Shown here piece after piece: positions 25,914 to 35,705 of a DNA stretch of 64,000 bases. The notes beneath the pieces are model-generated. The model saw only the letters and a list, made by a program, of their open reading frames with translations. It was not told the origin of the DNA and did not search any database. This DNA is from Lentisphaerota bacterium (GTDB lineage Bacteria > Verrucomicrobiota > Lentisphaeria > Victivallales > Victivallaceae), in the NCBI GenBank assembly GCA_015061815.1, contig SUVW01000005.1:62001-126000 (forward strand), written 5' to 3'. The position numbers and the translations under genes are program-made. Positions within the stretch are counted from its first letter, which is position 1. Every line of letters begins with the position of its first letter.

Positions 25914-26432
25914 ATGGTGCAAATTCCAGAAATTATGAAAAATATGAAGCAAATAGTTATAATGTTAGGCGGAAATTTGCCGGGGACCGGGCAGGCGATG
26001 GCAACAGCTGTAGAAAAATTCCGGATGGCAGGCGTGCAGAATATCCGCTGCAGCCGGATAATGATGTCTGCTGCGGAAGATTGTGTGTCGGGGACTCCTG
26101 ATTTTCTGGATATGGCAATGACCGGATCATGGTGCGGTACTCCCGGAGATTTGCTGGCATTATGTCAGCAAATTGAATGTGAAGCCGGACGCCCGGCACA
26201 TCACAGCAGCCGGGAATCCCGGATACTGGATTGCGATATCATCCTTTTTGGTGAAGAGGTCATAGATTCTCCTGATTTGACCATTCCGCATCCGCGTGCG
26301 CATTTGCGGGAATTTGTGCTGCGCCCGCTGGCTGAAATTTCTCCGCAAACATCTTTCCCTGATGGAATGACTGTGCTGGAAAAACTTCACCGGTTGGAAA
26401 CCGGATACAAGCCGGATACAGTGAAACGTTAA
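25914..26432 (+). CDS. folK: 2-amino-4-hydroxy-6-hydroxymethyldihydropteridine diphosphokinase
   Basis: Folate biosynthesis enzyme (HPPK) that pyrophosphorylates hydroxymethyldihydropterin. The N-terminal IVIMLGGNL, the metal and ATP-binding RILDCDIILFG and the C-terminal IPHPRAHLREFVLRPL match the family closely. Three in-frame ATGs (25914, 25935, 25944) precede the conserved start and none has a clear Shine-Dalgarno sequence; 25944 fits family alignments best, and 25914 is the outer limit given here. It is convergent with the epimerase gene with a 6-bp gap. Another folate/pterin gene, folE, lies far away at 49 kb. Confidence 0.9.
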   Translation: MVQIPEIMKNMKQIVIMLGGNLPGTGQAMATAVEKFRMAGVQNIRCSRIMMSAAEDCVSGTPDFLDMAMTGSWCGTPGDLLALCQQIECEAGRPAHHSSRESRILDCDIILFGEEVIDSPDLTIPHPRAHLREFVLRPLAEISPQTSFPDGMTVLEKLHRLETGYKPDTVKR

Positions 26433-26438
26433 AAGATT

Positions 26439-27437
26439 TTACCTGTTTGCCAGATTTTGGAAATACCACTGTGCTGTTGACTTCAATCCGCTTCTGATAT
26501 CGTATTCCGGGATATATCCTAAAAGTGAAGCGGCTTTGCTGATATCAGCCAGACTGTGCGGGATATCGCCGGGCCGTTCCGGGGCATAAACCGGCAGGAT
26601 GTTTTCTATTTCCCGGTCGAAAACCGATAACTCTTCCCGGAGATAAGAAAACAGCTCATTCAATGTGGTTTCTTTGCCCCCGGCAATGTTGTAAACCGTA
26701 TTGCATGCCGCCGGATCATCAGCCGTCAGCGCAAGAATATTGGCTTTGACCACATCATCAATAAAGGTGAAATCCCGGCTGAAAGAGCCATCACCATTTA
26801 TGACCGGAGATTGATGTGCGATCAGTGCCGCTGAAAATTTGGGAATGACCGCTGCATACGCCCCGTCCGGGTCCTGCCGTCTGCCGAAAACATTGAAATA
26901 ACGCAGCCCGATGCAGTCGATGCCGTAAATCTGATGGAAATTTGCTGCAAATTGTTCATTCACACTTTTAGTCAGTGCATAGGGGGATAACGGGATGCCG
27001 GTGCGTTTTTCCACTTTGGGAGAATCCTGACAATCGCCGTAAACTGAACTGCTGGAAGCGTAGACAAAACGTTTTATCCGGGAATCAACGGCAGCGTGCA
27101 GCATGTTGACAAATCCGCTGATATTGACACTGGCGGACGTGCCGGGATCTTTTATTGAACGCGGTACACTCCCAAGAGCTGCCTGATGAAGCACAAAATC
27201 TGCTCCGTCAACAACTTTCCGGCAATCATCCGGATTGCGGATATCGCCTTGTGTTAAAGTGAAATTCCGGTGTCCGGAAAAACGTGCAAGATTTTCCCGT
27301 TTTCCGGTGGCAAAATTGTCCAGAACGACAACTTCACAGCCAAGTCGGAGCAGAGTTTCCGTCAGGTTTGAACCGATAAAACCCGCTCCGCCGGTAACGA
27401 CGATCCTGCTGTTTTCCAGAATTTTGGCATCAAACAT
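26439..27437 (-). CDS. NAD-dependent UDP-sugar 4-epimerase (WbpP/TviC-like)
   Basis: Extended SDR enzyme of 332 residues. The NAD-binding [12 protein letters not shown], the catalytic Ser region YASSSSVYGD and the YxxxK pair in YALTKSVNEQ are present. The segment LHQAALGSVPRSIKDP and the downstream HDGRQ-free pattern FNVFGRRQDPDGAYAAVIP are typical of the WbpP/TviC group, which epimerises UDP-GlcNAc or its uronate; a UDP-glucose/galactose 4-epimerase cannot be excluded. It is third in a minus-strand nucleotide-sugar operon behind the UDP-glucuronate decarboxylase and RmlB genes. Confidence 0.85.
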   Translation of the reverse strand: MFDAKILENSRIVVTGGAGFIGSNLTETLLRLGCEVVVLDNFATGKRENLARFSGHRNFTLTQGDIRNPDDCRKVVDGADFVLHQAALGSVPRSIKDPGTSASVNISGFVNMLHAAVDSRIKRFVYASSSSVYGDCQDSPKVEKRTGIPLSPYALTKSVNEQFAANFHQIYGIDCIGLRYFNVFGRRQDPDGAYAAVIPKFSAALIAHQSPVINGDGSFSRDFTFIDDVVKANILALTADDPAACNTVYNIAGGKETTLNELFSYLREELSVFDREIENILPVYAPERPGDIPHSLADISKAASLLGYIPEYDIRSGLKSTAQWYFQNLANR

Positions 27438-27449
27438 ATTCTATTTCCG

Positions 27450-28511
27450 TTATTTTATGCTTCCAAGACGTTCCATCCGGTATTCCCCGTTGAGTACTCT
27501 TGCGCACCATGAATCCTTGTTTTCAAGATACCATTTGACTGTTTTCCCGATCCCCGATTCAAATGACTCCTGCACCTGCCATCCCAGGGTGGCAGAAATC
27601 TTGGATGCATCGATCGCGTAACGCGCATCATGTCCCGGACGATCCGGAACATGTATGATCTGCTCCGCATAACTTTTGCCGTCGCTTCTGGGGGATAAAC
27701 GGTCAAGAAGAGAGCAGATCGTGTTGACAACTTCCAGATTGGTCTTCTCGCTGTTGCCGCCGATATTGTAAGTTTCCCCGGGGATGCCCCGGTCGGAAAC
27801 CAGATAAAGTGCCCGGGCGTGGTCATCGACGTAGAGCCAATCCCGGATCTGGTCGCCTTTGCCGTAAATCGGCAGTTCCATGCCGGAAAGCGCGTGCAGG
27901 ATCATCAGCGGGATCAATTTTTCCGGAAAATGGTACGGCCCGTAATTGTTGGAACAATTGGTGACCAGTACCGGCAGCGCGAATGTTCTGCCCCAGGCCC
28001 GTACCAGATGATCAGCGGAAGCCTTGCTGGCAGAGTAGGGCGAAGAGGGATCATAGGCTGTGGTTTCATGAAAGAATCCTTCTTTACCCAGAGAGCCGTA
28101 AACTTCATCGGTGGAAATATGGTGGAAACGGAAAAGACTTTTTTCCGACTCCGGCAAAGCAGAATAATATTTATTTGCACATTCCAGCAAACAGCCGGTA
28201 CCGACAACATTGGTCATGATAAATTCCATCGGCCCGTCTATCGAACGGTCAACGTGGCTTTCTGCGGCCAGATGCATGACGTTGGTCGGGCGGAAAGAGG
28301 TGAAAATTTCTCTGATCGCCTGCAAGTCGCAAATGTCAGCTTTTTCAAAGCGGAAACGGTCAGAAGCGGAAACTTCAGACAGATTTTCCATATTTCCGGC
28401 GTAAGTGAGTTTATCGACCACACACACTTCATCATTCGTGTGATTGATTATGTATCTGACCAGTGCGGAACCGATAAAACCTGCTCCTCCGGTAACGATG
28501 ATACGTTTCAT
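27450..28511 (-). CDS. rfbB: dTDP-glucose 4,6-dehydratase
   Basis: Extended SDR of 353 residues (RmlB) that makes dTDP-4-keto-6-deoxyglucose. It shows [31 protein letters not shown], the catalytic [10 protein letters not shown] and the [14 protein letters not shown] motif, then [19 protein letters not shown], all RmlB hallmarks. The ATG at 28511 starts at MKRIIVTGG with AGGAG about 13 nt upstream. No rmlA, rmlC or rmlD lies in this operon, so the product may feed a different deoxy-sugar route or those genes are elsewhere. Confidence 0.94.
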   Translation of the reverse strand: MKRIIVTGGAGFIGSALVRYIINHTNDEVCVVDKLTYAGNMENLSEVSASDRFRFEKADICDLQAIREIFTSFRPTNVMHLAAESHVDRSIDGPMEFIMTNVVGTGCLLECANKYYSALPESEKSLFRFHHISTDEVYGSLGKEGFFHETTAYDPSSPYSASKASADHLVRAWGRTFALPVLVTNCSNNYGPYHFPEKLIPLMILHALSGMELPIYGKGDQIRDWLYVDDHARALYLVSDRGIPGETYNIGGNSEKTNLEVVNTICSLLDRLSPRSDGKSYAEQIIHVPDRPGHDARYAIDASKISATLGWQVQESFESGIGKTVKWYLENKDSWCARVLNGEYRMERLGSIK

Positions 28512-28519
28512 TGTAAAAA

Positions 28520-29485
28520 TTACTCCTCTGCTTTGCAAAAATCAGGATCGGTTTTCAACAGATCATCAAAATAAGCGATAGTTTTGGTCAAGCCTTCATG
28601 CAGAGGGGTGACCGGCTGCCAGTTGAGCAGCTTTTTCGCTTTGGAAATATCCGGTTTTCGCTGTTTCGGGTCATCGGCCGGCAGAGGCATCCGGATGATT
28701 TTTGATTTTGAACCGGTAAGTTCGATCACACTTTCTGCCAGCTGCAAAATAGTGAATTCTCCGGGGTTTCCGACGTTGACCGGGCCGGTGACATCATCAT
28801 CAGTGGCCATAAGCTTTATCATCCCGTCGATAAGATCATCCCGGTAACAGAAACTGCGGGTCTGTGAGCCGTCGCCGTAAATCGTGATATCTTTGTTTTG
28901 CAATGCCTGCAGAATGAAGTTGCTTACGACCCGGCCGTCGTGCGGATGCATGCGCGGCCCGTAAGTGTTGAAAATCCTGATGATTTTTGTCCGCAGAGAA
29001 TTCTGCATCCGGTAGCAGTTGAAAAGTGTTTCCGCACAACGCTTTCCCTCATCATAGCAGGAGCGGATGCCGATGGGGTTTACATTGCCCCAGTACTCCT
29101 CCACCTGCGGGTGGATCGCCGGGTCGCCGTATACTTCACTGGTGGATGCCTGCAGAATTTTGGCGTTGAGGCGTTTGGCCAGACCCAGCATATTGATTGC
29201 ACCGTGAACACAGGTTTTCACCGTCTGAACGGGGTCATGCTGATAATGAATGGGGCTGGCAGGGCAGGCAAGATTGTAGATTTCGTCACATTCGATATAG
29301 AGCGGAAAGGTGATATCGTGCCGGATCAACTCAAATTTCGGATCATTCAGCAAGTGATATATGTTGCGTTTGGAACCGGTGAAAAAATTATCCACGCAGA
29401 TCACTTCGTTACCTTTTTCCAGAAGTTTTTCGCACAGCCAGCTGCCGAGGAAGCCGCCGCCGCCGGTTACGAGAATACGTTTCAT
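28520..29485 (-). CDS. UDP-glucuronate decarboxylase (UDP-xylose synthase)
   Basis: Extended SDR of 321 residues that converts UDP-glucuronate to UDP-xylose or its 4-keto intermediate. Motifs include [29 protein letters not shown], the catalytic [10 protein letters not shown] and [13 protein letters not shown], and [19 protein letters not shown], which together are specific for the UXS group. GGAGAT precedes the ATG at 29485; an alternative ATG lies 18 bp upstream. It is the first gene of the three-gene operon. Confidence 0.92.
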   Translation of the reverse strand: MKRILVTGGGGFLGSWLCEKLLEKGNEVICVDNFFTGSKRNIYHLLNDPKFELIRHDITFPLYIECDEIYNLACPASPIHYQHDPVQTVKTCVHGAINMLGLAKRLNAKILQASTSEVYGDPAIHPQVEEYWGNVNPIGIRSCYDEGKRCAETLFNCYRMQNSLRTKIIRIFNTYGPRMHPHDGRVVSNFILQALQNKDITIYGDGSQTRSFCYRDDLIDGMIKLMATDDDVTGPVNVGNPGEFTILQLAESVIELTGSKSKIIRMPLPADDPKQRKPDISKAKKLLNWQPVTPLHEGLTKTIAYFDDLLKTDPDFCKAEE

Positions 29486-29681
29486 TTTCAGAGTATCTCC
29501 CATATACTGTAAATATTATGCTGTCAACTATAAATTACACCGCCATTTGAGAAATTACAAGTATACTTGCCGATAAACCCGCTTTTTCCCGTAATTGCGG
29601 TGTTTTCCGGTAAAAACCGCCGGGAGGTAAGGAAAATATGAAAAAAATTGTTTTTTTTTATATGTTCCGGGGAATTTTCTG

Positions 29682-29710
29682 TTGAAAAATGTAAAAATAC
29701 AGTCTATAGT
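29682..29710 (+). promoter_or_regulatory. Promoter of the prepilin cassette
   Basis: TTGAAA, 17-bp spacer, TATAGT, about 38 bp before the first cassette ATG at 29748. Confidence 0.7.
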
Positions 29711-29747
29711 ATCTCCGGCAGTGTGGAATATTACGGGAGGAACCGCG

Positions 29748-30521
29748 ATGAAGCATTACAGAAAACACTCCTTTACATTGATCGAATTGCTCGCTGTGAT
29801 CGGAATTACAGCACTTTTGATCGGTATTTTTGCTCCGGCATTCAGCCGTTTGATGTCCGGAAACAAGGTCGATCAGATGGCATCAAATTTTAAAACCGGT
29901 ATGGAAGTGGCGCAAGCCAGGGCGATTTCTTCGCGCAAATATGTGGCAATGATCATTCCGACAAACGATAGTGATATCAGTGATGCGAATTTGAAAAAAT
30001 TTGTCAATGGCGGCTACCGTCTGGCTTACGTGAAAAAGGATGGAACTTTCATCAACTGGGTTCCGGGGGCGGCATGGACCAATATGCCGGATGGGGCAAT
30101 GCTGGTGGCTTGTGCGAGACATAAAAACTGGCAGGATGAAACTTCCGGAAAATTTATGCCGCTTTCAAAGGCCGGGATCGAAACCGCCACGACCAAAGCC
30201 GTTTCCGGTTACGAATGTTTGGATGTTATTTATGCCAAAGACTCCAAAGATGCTGATATCAAGGCCCTGGGGACGGCAGATACTGAAGGTTCGTGTGATA
30301 ACTGGCGGGGAATAATATTTACACCTTTTGGCGGATTTGATAACAGCGACACCCCATTGCTGTTGTTTTTTACCGAAGCAAGGATAAATGACGGTCAGTA
30401 TGAATATGCCAATAAGGATAACTTTGTGGTATTGAAGCTCAATCCCATTACCGGCAAGGTTTCTTACCTGCCGATGGAAGACGGCGAAGCAGATAATGCA
30501 GGAGGCAGCGGCGATGAATAA
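29748..30521 (+). CDS. Prepilin-like protein, Verru_Chthon cassette D-type
   Basis: Protein of 257 residues with a type IV prepilin leader: a short basic stretch MKHYRKHS, then FTLIELLAVIGITALLIGIF with Glu at +5 and a long hydrophobic helix. Residue -1 is Ser, not the usual Gly. The region MASNFKTGMEVAQARAISS follows the helix as in GspH/pseudopilin proteins. GGGAGG precedes the ATG at 29748, which is preferred over the track start. It is the first of four overlapping genes whose order and types (D, B, C, A) resemble the Verru_Chthon cassette known from Verrucomicrobia. Exact TIGRFAM assignment is inferred from memory of family features. Confidence 0.78.
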   Translation: MKHYRKHSFTLIELLAVIGITALLIGIFAPAFSRLMSGNKVDQMASNFKTGMEVAQARAISSRKYVAMIIPTNDSDISDANLKKFVNGGYRLAYVKKDGTFINWVPGAAWTNMPDGAMLVACARHKNWQDETSGKFMPLSKAGIETATTKAVSGYECLDVIYAKDSKDADIKALGTADTEGSCDNWRGIIFTPFGGFDNSDTPLLLFFTEARINDGQYEYANKDNFVVLKLNPITGKVSYLPMEDGEADNAGGSGDE

Positions 30522-31188
30522 GATCAGAAAATACCGTTTCAATATGGTTGAAATCATGTTGGCGATAGTTATTTTATCGGTTGGAATGGCCAGTGTTTTT
30601 GTTCTCTTTCCGGCGGGATTGAGCAACCACCGCAGTGCAATGGCGGAAAACAGCATTGCGGATATTGCCGAACTGGTGATTTCCCGTATCCGGGCAGAAA
30701 GTGCGTTGTCGGTTAATTCCGATGGTTTTCGCAGTGATGTGACTTTTCCTTTGCGTTCTGCTTTGGAGGTGGGGGGGGCCATCAAAGATCCGGCAACTTC
30801 CTGGGATGACGGATTGAGTGACGATGAACCCTGGACATGGAAAAAAGAAGCTGACGGCTTGTACATGGTGCGGCAGGTTTCCGGACCGAAAGATGATTAT
30901 TATGTGGATTTTTCTGCGGTTGTGGCGGTTTATAAAGAGGAAAGCTCTGAGTTTGGAAAAGAGTTTTTTGTTCCGATAAACTGGGGGGTCGAAAGCAACT
31001 ATACCGCTTTGTCGGATAAAGGGGCTTCCGGTTCAAATCCCGGAGATGTTAAGGCTCTGGATGTGGGAAATTTTATACTGCCGCTGGTCATGGAAATAAG
31101 TTATCCGGCTGATTTGCCGTATGCAGAACGGGAAAAGGCTTATTTCCGGTTTGAGATCTACAATGAACGTTTTGAATTGAAAAAATGA
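30514..31188 (+). CDS. Prepilin-like protein, Verru_Chthon cassette B-type
   Basis: Protein of 224 residues starting at an ATG that overlaps the previous stop, with GGAGG upstream. The leader MNKIRKYR is followed by FNMVEIMLAIVILSVGMASVF, keeping Glu at +5 but with Arg at -1. FVLFPAGLSNHR right after the helix matches the LFPVG-like segment I recall for cassette protein B. The rest is a globular domain of unknown function. Translationally coupled to its neighbours. Confidence 0.75.
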   Translation: MNKIRKYRFNMVEIMLAIVILSVGMASVFVLFPAGLSNHRSAMAENSIADIAELVISRIRAESALSVNSDGFRSDVTFPLRSALEVGGAIKDPATSWDDGLSDDEPWTWKKEADGLYMVRQVSGPKDDYYVDFSAVVAVYKEESSEFGKEFFVPINWGVESNYTALSDKGASGSNPGDVKALDVGNFILPLVMEISYPADLPYAEREKAYFRFEIYNERFELKK

Positions 31189-31201
31189 AGAGGTGGCGAC
31201 C

Positions 31202-32071
31202 GTGAAAAAATACAGCAGGCAAAACTTCACTTTGATCGAATTGCTGGCGGCAATGGCAGTATTCAGCATATTGCTGGTAGTTTCTTTGCGGCTTTTTTCC
31301 GGAGCGCAGCAGATGTGGCTGCGCAGTGAACAGAAGACCGACACCTTTGCTTCTGCGCGGACGGCGATGGAATTTCTGGCTTCCCGGATGCAGACATTGA
31401 CCTATATTGAGGACAGCTCCTATGCCAATCAGTATCCTTTTGAGATGAATGAAGAATATATATGGTTTGTCAGTAATGTGGCAATGGGCGATGGCAATCA
31501 CTCCCGGCATTTTGTCAAATTCCGTCTGGTCGATCCGGATGGGTCATCGGAACATGCCGGCAAATTGCAAATGATAAAATATACCGGACAGAATGCGAAA
31601 AGCAAAAACTTTTTCGGTCAGCTTTTCCCATCTTACAATGAAACAGCCCGGCGCAACCGGAAAATAAAATCGGTGGATGAAGCTGTTGATCACTTGAACA
31701 ATGTGTTTGAAAAGTTTGATGAAAATGATTTTGAAGATCACCCGACGGTAGATGGAGTGGAAACCAGGGCGGTCGCTGTGGATATCTGTGAAAACGTTAT
31801 CGGTTTGAAGTTCACCCGGTATGTTGCTCTGGAAGATCCGGGTGATCCGAATAACGCATCAAAAAACAAATTGGATGAAACTGCAAAAACCGGAAAAACC
31901 AATGCGGCTCCTTATCTGGTTGAGATCGAGTTGAAAATGCTGGACAGCCGGGAGAGTTTCTTCAAATGGAGAGAGAATAAAGAGGATGCAGACAAAAGGA
32001 ATGATATCTTTCTGGAACATGGCTATACATTCCGCCGGGCAGTACTGCTGGGCAAGAAAGGAAGTGAATGA
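31202..32071 (+). CDS. Prepilin-like protein, Verru_Chthon cassette C-type (PulJ-like)
   Basis: Protein of 289 residues. The leader MKKYSRQN precedes FTLIELLAAMAVFSILLVVSL; residue -1 is Asn. Downstream RTAMEFLASRMQTL resembles minor pseudopilins of the GspJ/PulJ type. A GTG at 31202 is preferred because GAAGAGG lies 8 nt upstream; another GTG at 31193 (track start) has no site at usable spacing. Its stop overlaps the start of the 1210-residue gene. Confidence 0.75.
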   Translation: MKKYSRQNFTLIELLAAMAVFSILLVVSLRLFSGAQQMWLRSEQKTDTFASARTAMEFLASRMQTLTYIEDSSYANQYPFEMNEEYIWFVSNVAMGDGNHSRHFVKFRLVDPDGSSEHAGKLQMIKYTGQNAKSKNFFGQLFPSYNETARRNRKIKSVDEAVDHLNNVFEKFDENDFEDHPTVDGVETRAVAVDICENVIGLKFTRYVALEDPGDPNNASKNKLDETAKTGKTNAAPYLVEIELKMLDSRESFFKWRENKEDADKRNDIFLEHGYTFRRAVLLGKKGSE

Positions 32072-35000
32072 TGAAATATACTCCTCAAAAAAATAGTTCC
32101 GAAAGCGGTATGGCTCTGATTTTTGCCGTTGGGCTGCTGGCGTTGCTGCTGATGATCGGTATGGCGTTTGTCGGTAATGCTGTCAATTACCGCAAGGTGG
32201 CGGAAAACAACAGTTCACGCACCCGTTCCCGGATGTTTGCGTTGTCGGCGGTCAGCCGGGCGGCAAGTTCATTGATGGTTTACGCGCATCAATATGCGAA
32301 AAGTGATCCGAATAAAAAATTTCCGGAAAGCTTTGACGGGATCTACAGTTTTGCGGCTTATGACAACAACGGTAATGCAGCATCCGGCGGGGCCAATGAA
32401 TACAATGATGCATTGAAAGGGGCCGATTCCGTTCTTCAGGCTCCGGTAAACAGTTCGGTTATTTCCAATCGGACGGCTGTTAAATTCAATCAGCAGTTTT
32501 CCAATGAGTGGCCGGGAAGATGGGTTTTCTTTACCAACGGGAAAAATGATCTTGTTTCCGGAGAAACTCCCCGCCGTTTGATCGGTAGGGCTGCATGGCA
32601 GGTGATCGGTTCTCCGGCGCAGCTGCTTGCTCCGGTCTTTATGCGAGGACACTTGGAACTGGATAAAGCCGCTAATGCCGGTACAGATGTTTTTGTCCCA
32701 TCGGAAAACCGCTGGGGCAGAGAGATCGATGAAGTTTTTCTCGGTGATTTTTCCGGTGTGTCCGATGCCTGGAATCCGGCACATGTGTTGTTTACCAATG
32801 TTGCAACTCAATTGGAAACGACTGCAAGTACGATGATGGACTATCAGAATATCTATAATGTGACCTCAACGCCCGGAGCCGCTGAAACACAGCGGTGGGT
32901 GGAAAAGTGGTTCATCCCGGATTTTGAAAAAAATAAAACAGTTGCTGATCCATCCCGGATAGCTGCGGAAACCTATGCAGACGGCGGGGATTCATTGTTG
33001 CGGTTCAATATTTCTGAATTGGGCGAATATCATACTCTGGATTGGGATGCCGGCAACACCGGCGAAAAAGGTTGGCGCAAAGCGTATGATGTCAATGATA
33101 ATGCCGACCAATGGTATGCCCGGCTGGGGATCGATACGACTGTCGCCGGTGAAAGCGGTAAGGTCAACAGTTTTGAATCCATCAAACTGCTGACTCAGGA
33201 CAGTCTGTTGTATGAAGGCGGGATCGCCGATGACGGTGAATATGCAAAAGATGGCGATACCAATGGTTTGCCGTTCCTGCGCCGTATCGGAAATGCTGCA
33301 GGCTCATTCGCTGATTTGGGAACTCTGCGTAAACAGATCGCGGCAAATTTCAACGATTACTGTGATGCCGATGGTATACCCACTTCGGATGTTGAGGCCA
33401 AAAAATGGCTTGAGGCTCCGGTCGCCGGTGCCGGTGGGGTATTGACTTACACTCATCCCACTTTTACCGGTAACGAAAAAACTCCGTATCTTTATGAAAT
33501 CGGTGCCCTTTTCAAAATCACCGGGGCCGGAACTGATGGCGAGGCGCAATTGACCTTGGATAACACCGTTTTCCCGGATGCGAATGGCACTTTGATCACC
33601 ACGATCAAAAATAATAACTTTTTGTTGAATATTGCTCCGATGGTCAAATTGGCCAATATTTATCCGTTTGATGCAGATAATGGCGGATATTCTGATATTC
33701 AGGCAATGGTGGATTTCGGTGCGCTTTCAGCCAGAATGAAAATAACTGAAATCAAATTGAAAAATATCAAATTTGAATATGTTGTCAGTGAACAGAAAAC
33801 GGATGCTGCGGGTGATCCGGAAACGGATGCTGCGGGCAATCCGGTTATGGAAGATGTTACGAAAAAGGGAACTGTCGGGGAATTAAAAATTACTTTGAAT
33901 AGTTTTTCTACTGTCGGAACGACTGATCTTTCGGCCTTGAAAGAGAAAATTTTGTCTGCATCATTGAATGATGGGGAATTGACGCATACGGCCGGAAGTG
34001 AGGCGTATGTGGACTTTTCAGGAACTGATTTGGGAAATACCGATGGCGCAAAACCTTACCCATTCAGTTTTGCCAAAGATAAGTGGCAGAAAAATGAGTC
34101 CGGCAAAGTTTCCCTGAAAGCGTATAATTCTAGCGGAGATACTGATATAGCTGAATTGAAAATAGGAGTTGATATTCTGGATAAAGTTGGCTCCGGAAAT
34201 TTGCCGGCTGATTTTGCTTCGGCCAAGGAAGGAAGCAAAAAAATTACCGGCGTGGAAGCGGTGATCGTTGATGAAATCAAGGTGACACATGTTTCGGCAA
34301 ATCCGCAAAGAGCCGTGCTGAGTGCCAAATTGACCAATAAGTTGAATTTGCCGTCCGGCGCGGCTGCCGGTGACAGAATAGGTATAGATTATGCCAAACT
34401 GTCTGGTGCCGGAAGTGCGGCGCGGGAGTGGGATGATGTCAATCAAACATTTACATTCGGCACAGACAAGACGATGGCGATCGCATTGGGAACTTTCCGC
34501 AATTATGACCCCCGGCAGAATCTTAATCCGGATGATTGGACGTTTGAAGGAAAATCCATTGCGGTAGCGAATGCTGCTTCTCCGGAAGAGGTTTACGGAA
34601 CAACTCCGGTTATGGATGTTGCAAGTGGTTTTATCGGCAATCAGAATCAAAGCAGCAGCATGGAATTCAGTCCGCAGAATCCATATACCCCTGCCGATCC
34701 TGACACATTGAGAGTGTGCGATGAAGAACTGGCAGAAGGACCGGCCTATACCGGCAGCGGCAAAGACAAACATATTTCCACCGCCGTCATCCGCAATGCG
34801 CCGATGATGAGTCCCTGGGAGATCGGTTTTATCCATCGCGGAATCAGGTGGCAGACCATAAATATCAAAAATGCCGGATTTACGGAGTTTGCTTCCAATG
34901 AAGATAATTGGGGCAACGCGGGAAGCGCATACCAGGTTGGTGATGGTGCTATCCTTGAGCAGATCAAAATGACCGGGAAGATCCATACTTACGGTAAAAT

Positions 35001-35700
35001 AAATGTCAATCTGCTCCGTCCTGCGGCACCGAATTATGATCCGGCAAGAGATCCGGAAATTTTGGCTGCTCTTTTTCGCAATATCCGTTACGGCGAAGAT
35101 CCGGCAAATTTTATTGTTAATTCCACCCGGGGCAGTAATGGTGAATTCCCGGAAGAAATTACTGCCGGATCGAGTTTGATCGATGAAACAGCGGTGGCTG
35201 ATATCAAAACAAATTTTGCTGCCAATGCCAAAGAGAGTAACTATAGCGGTAAACTCGGTTTTCTGAATTACGGCACGACTTACTCTCTGGAAAATGCTTT
35301 CCATGCGACTATCGGAAGTTCACAAAAGACCGATGCCGCCCAGGAGGAGATCATCGGCAAGACGATCAATCTGATTTGTGCCACCTCCCACACACCTTCG
35401 GTCATCAATATGATGGTCGTTGCGCAAAGTATCAAAGATGTGGCAGGCACGCAGGTGCGGTTGTTTGATCCGGATGATAAAGGGGATTACACTGTCTCCG
35501 GAAGCAATATTAAAATCGAAGACGATGGCGTAGCCACCAAAACTGATTGTAAATACGGTAAATTCGATTATCTGGAACATAACAGTGATCCGGGTAAAAA
35601 TATCTACTTTGATGAGATCACCGGAGAAGTGAAAATGTTTGTCCGGCTTTATATCAACGATAAAGGGAGGATGGTAATCAACCGGATTACCTATCTTTGA
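32068..35700 (+). CDS. Large exported protein, Verru_Chthon cassette A-type
   Basis: Protein of 1210 residues. It begins with a PilX-like segment, SGMALIFAVGLLALLLMIGMAF, one membrane helix with no FTLIE motif, then a region rich in Ser/Arg (AENNSSRTRSRMFALS). The remainder is large, low in Cys and has no domain I recognise. A short in-frame repeat (TDAAGDPE/TDAAGNPV) occurs near residue 580. Size, helix position and place as last gene of the four-gene set match cassette protein A. It may be a surface or pilus-associated component assembled with the three small prepilins. Two adjacent ATGs (32068, 32071) could start it. Confidence 0.72.
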   Translation: MMKYTPQKNSSESGMALIFAVGLLALLLMIGMAFVGNAVNYRKVAENNSSRTRSRMFALSAVSRAASSLMVYAHQYAKSDPNKKFPESFDGIYSFAAYDNNGNAASGGANEYNDALKGADSVLQAPVNSSVISNRTAVKFNQQFSNEWPGRWVFFTNGKNDLVSGETPRRLIGRAAWQVIGSPAQLLAPVFMRGHLELDKAANAGTDVFVPSENRWGREIDEVFLGDFSGVSDAWNPAHVLFTNVATQLETTASTMMDYQNIYNVTSTPGAAETQRWVEKWFIPDFEKNKTVADPSRIAAETYADGGDSLLRFNISELGEYHTLDWDAGNTGEKGWRKAYDVNDNADQWYARLGIDTTVAGESGKVNSFESIKLLTQDSLLYEGGIADDGEYAKDGDTNGLPFLRRIGNAAGSFADLGTLRKQIAANFNDYCDADGIPTSDVEAKKWLEAPVAGAGGVLTYTHPTFTGNEKTPYLYEIGALFKITGAGTDGEAQLTLDNTVFPDANGTLITTIKNNNFLLNIAPMVKLANIYPFDADNGGYSDIQAMVDFGALSARMKITEIKLKNIKFEYVVSEQKTDAAGDPETDAAGNPVMEDVTKKGTVGELKITLNSFSTVGTTDLSALKEKILSASLNDGELTHTAGSEAYVDFSGTDLGNTDGAKPYPFSFAKDKWQKNESGKVSLKAYNSSGDTDIAELKIGVDILDKVGSGNLPADFASAKEGSKKITGVEAVIVDEIKVTHVSANPQRAVLSAKLTNKLNLPSGAAAGDRIGIDYAKLSGAGSAAREWDDVNQTFTFGTDKTMAIALGTFRNYDPRQNLNPDDWTFEGKSIAVANAASPEEVYGTTPVMDVASGFIGNQNQSSSMEFSPQNPYTPADPDTLRVCDEELAEGPAYTGSGKDKHISTAVIRNAPMMSPWEIGFIHRGIRWQTINIKNAGFTEFASNEDNWGNAGSAYQVGDGAILEQIKMTGKIHTYGKINVNLLRPAAPNYDPARDPEILAALFRNIRYGEDPANFIVNSTRGSNGEFPEEITAGSSLIDETAVADIKTNFAANAKESNYSGKLGFLNYGTTYSLENAFHATIGSSQKTDAAQEEIIGKTINLICATSHTPSVINMMVVAQSIKDVAGTQVRLFDPDDKGDYTVSGSNIKIEDDGVATKTDCKYGKFDYLEHNSDPGKNIYFDEITGEVKMFVRLYINDKGRMVINRITYL

Positions 35701-35705
35701 TAAAT

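Noticed and set aside
34018-35304. 428-residue minus-strand ORF within the large cassette gene
   Set aside because: Shadow frame; the plus-strand gene is contiguous, coupled to its neighbours and has the expected N-terminal helix.
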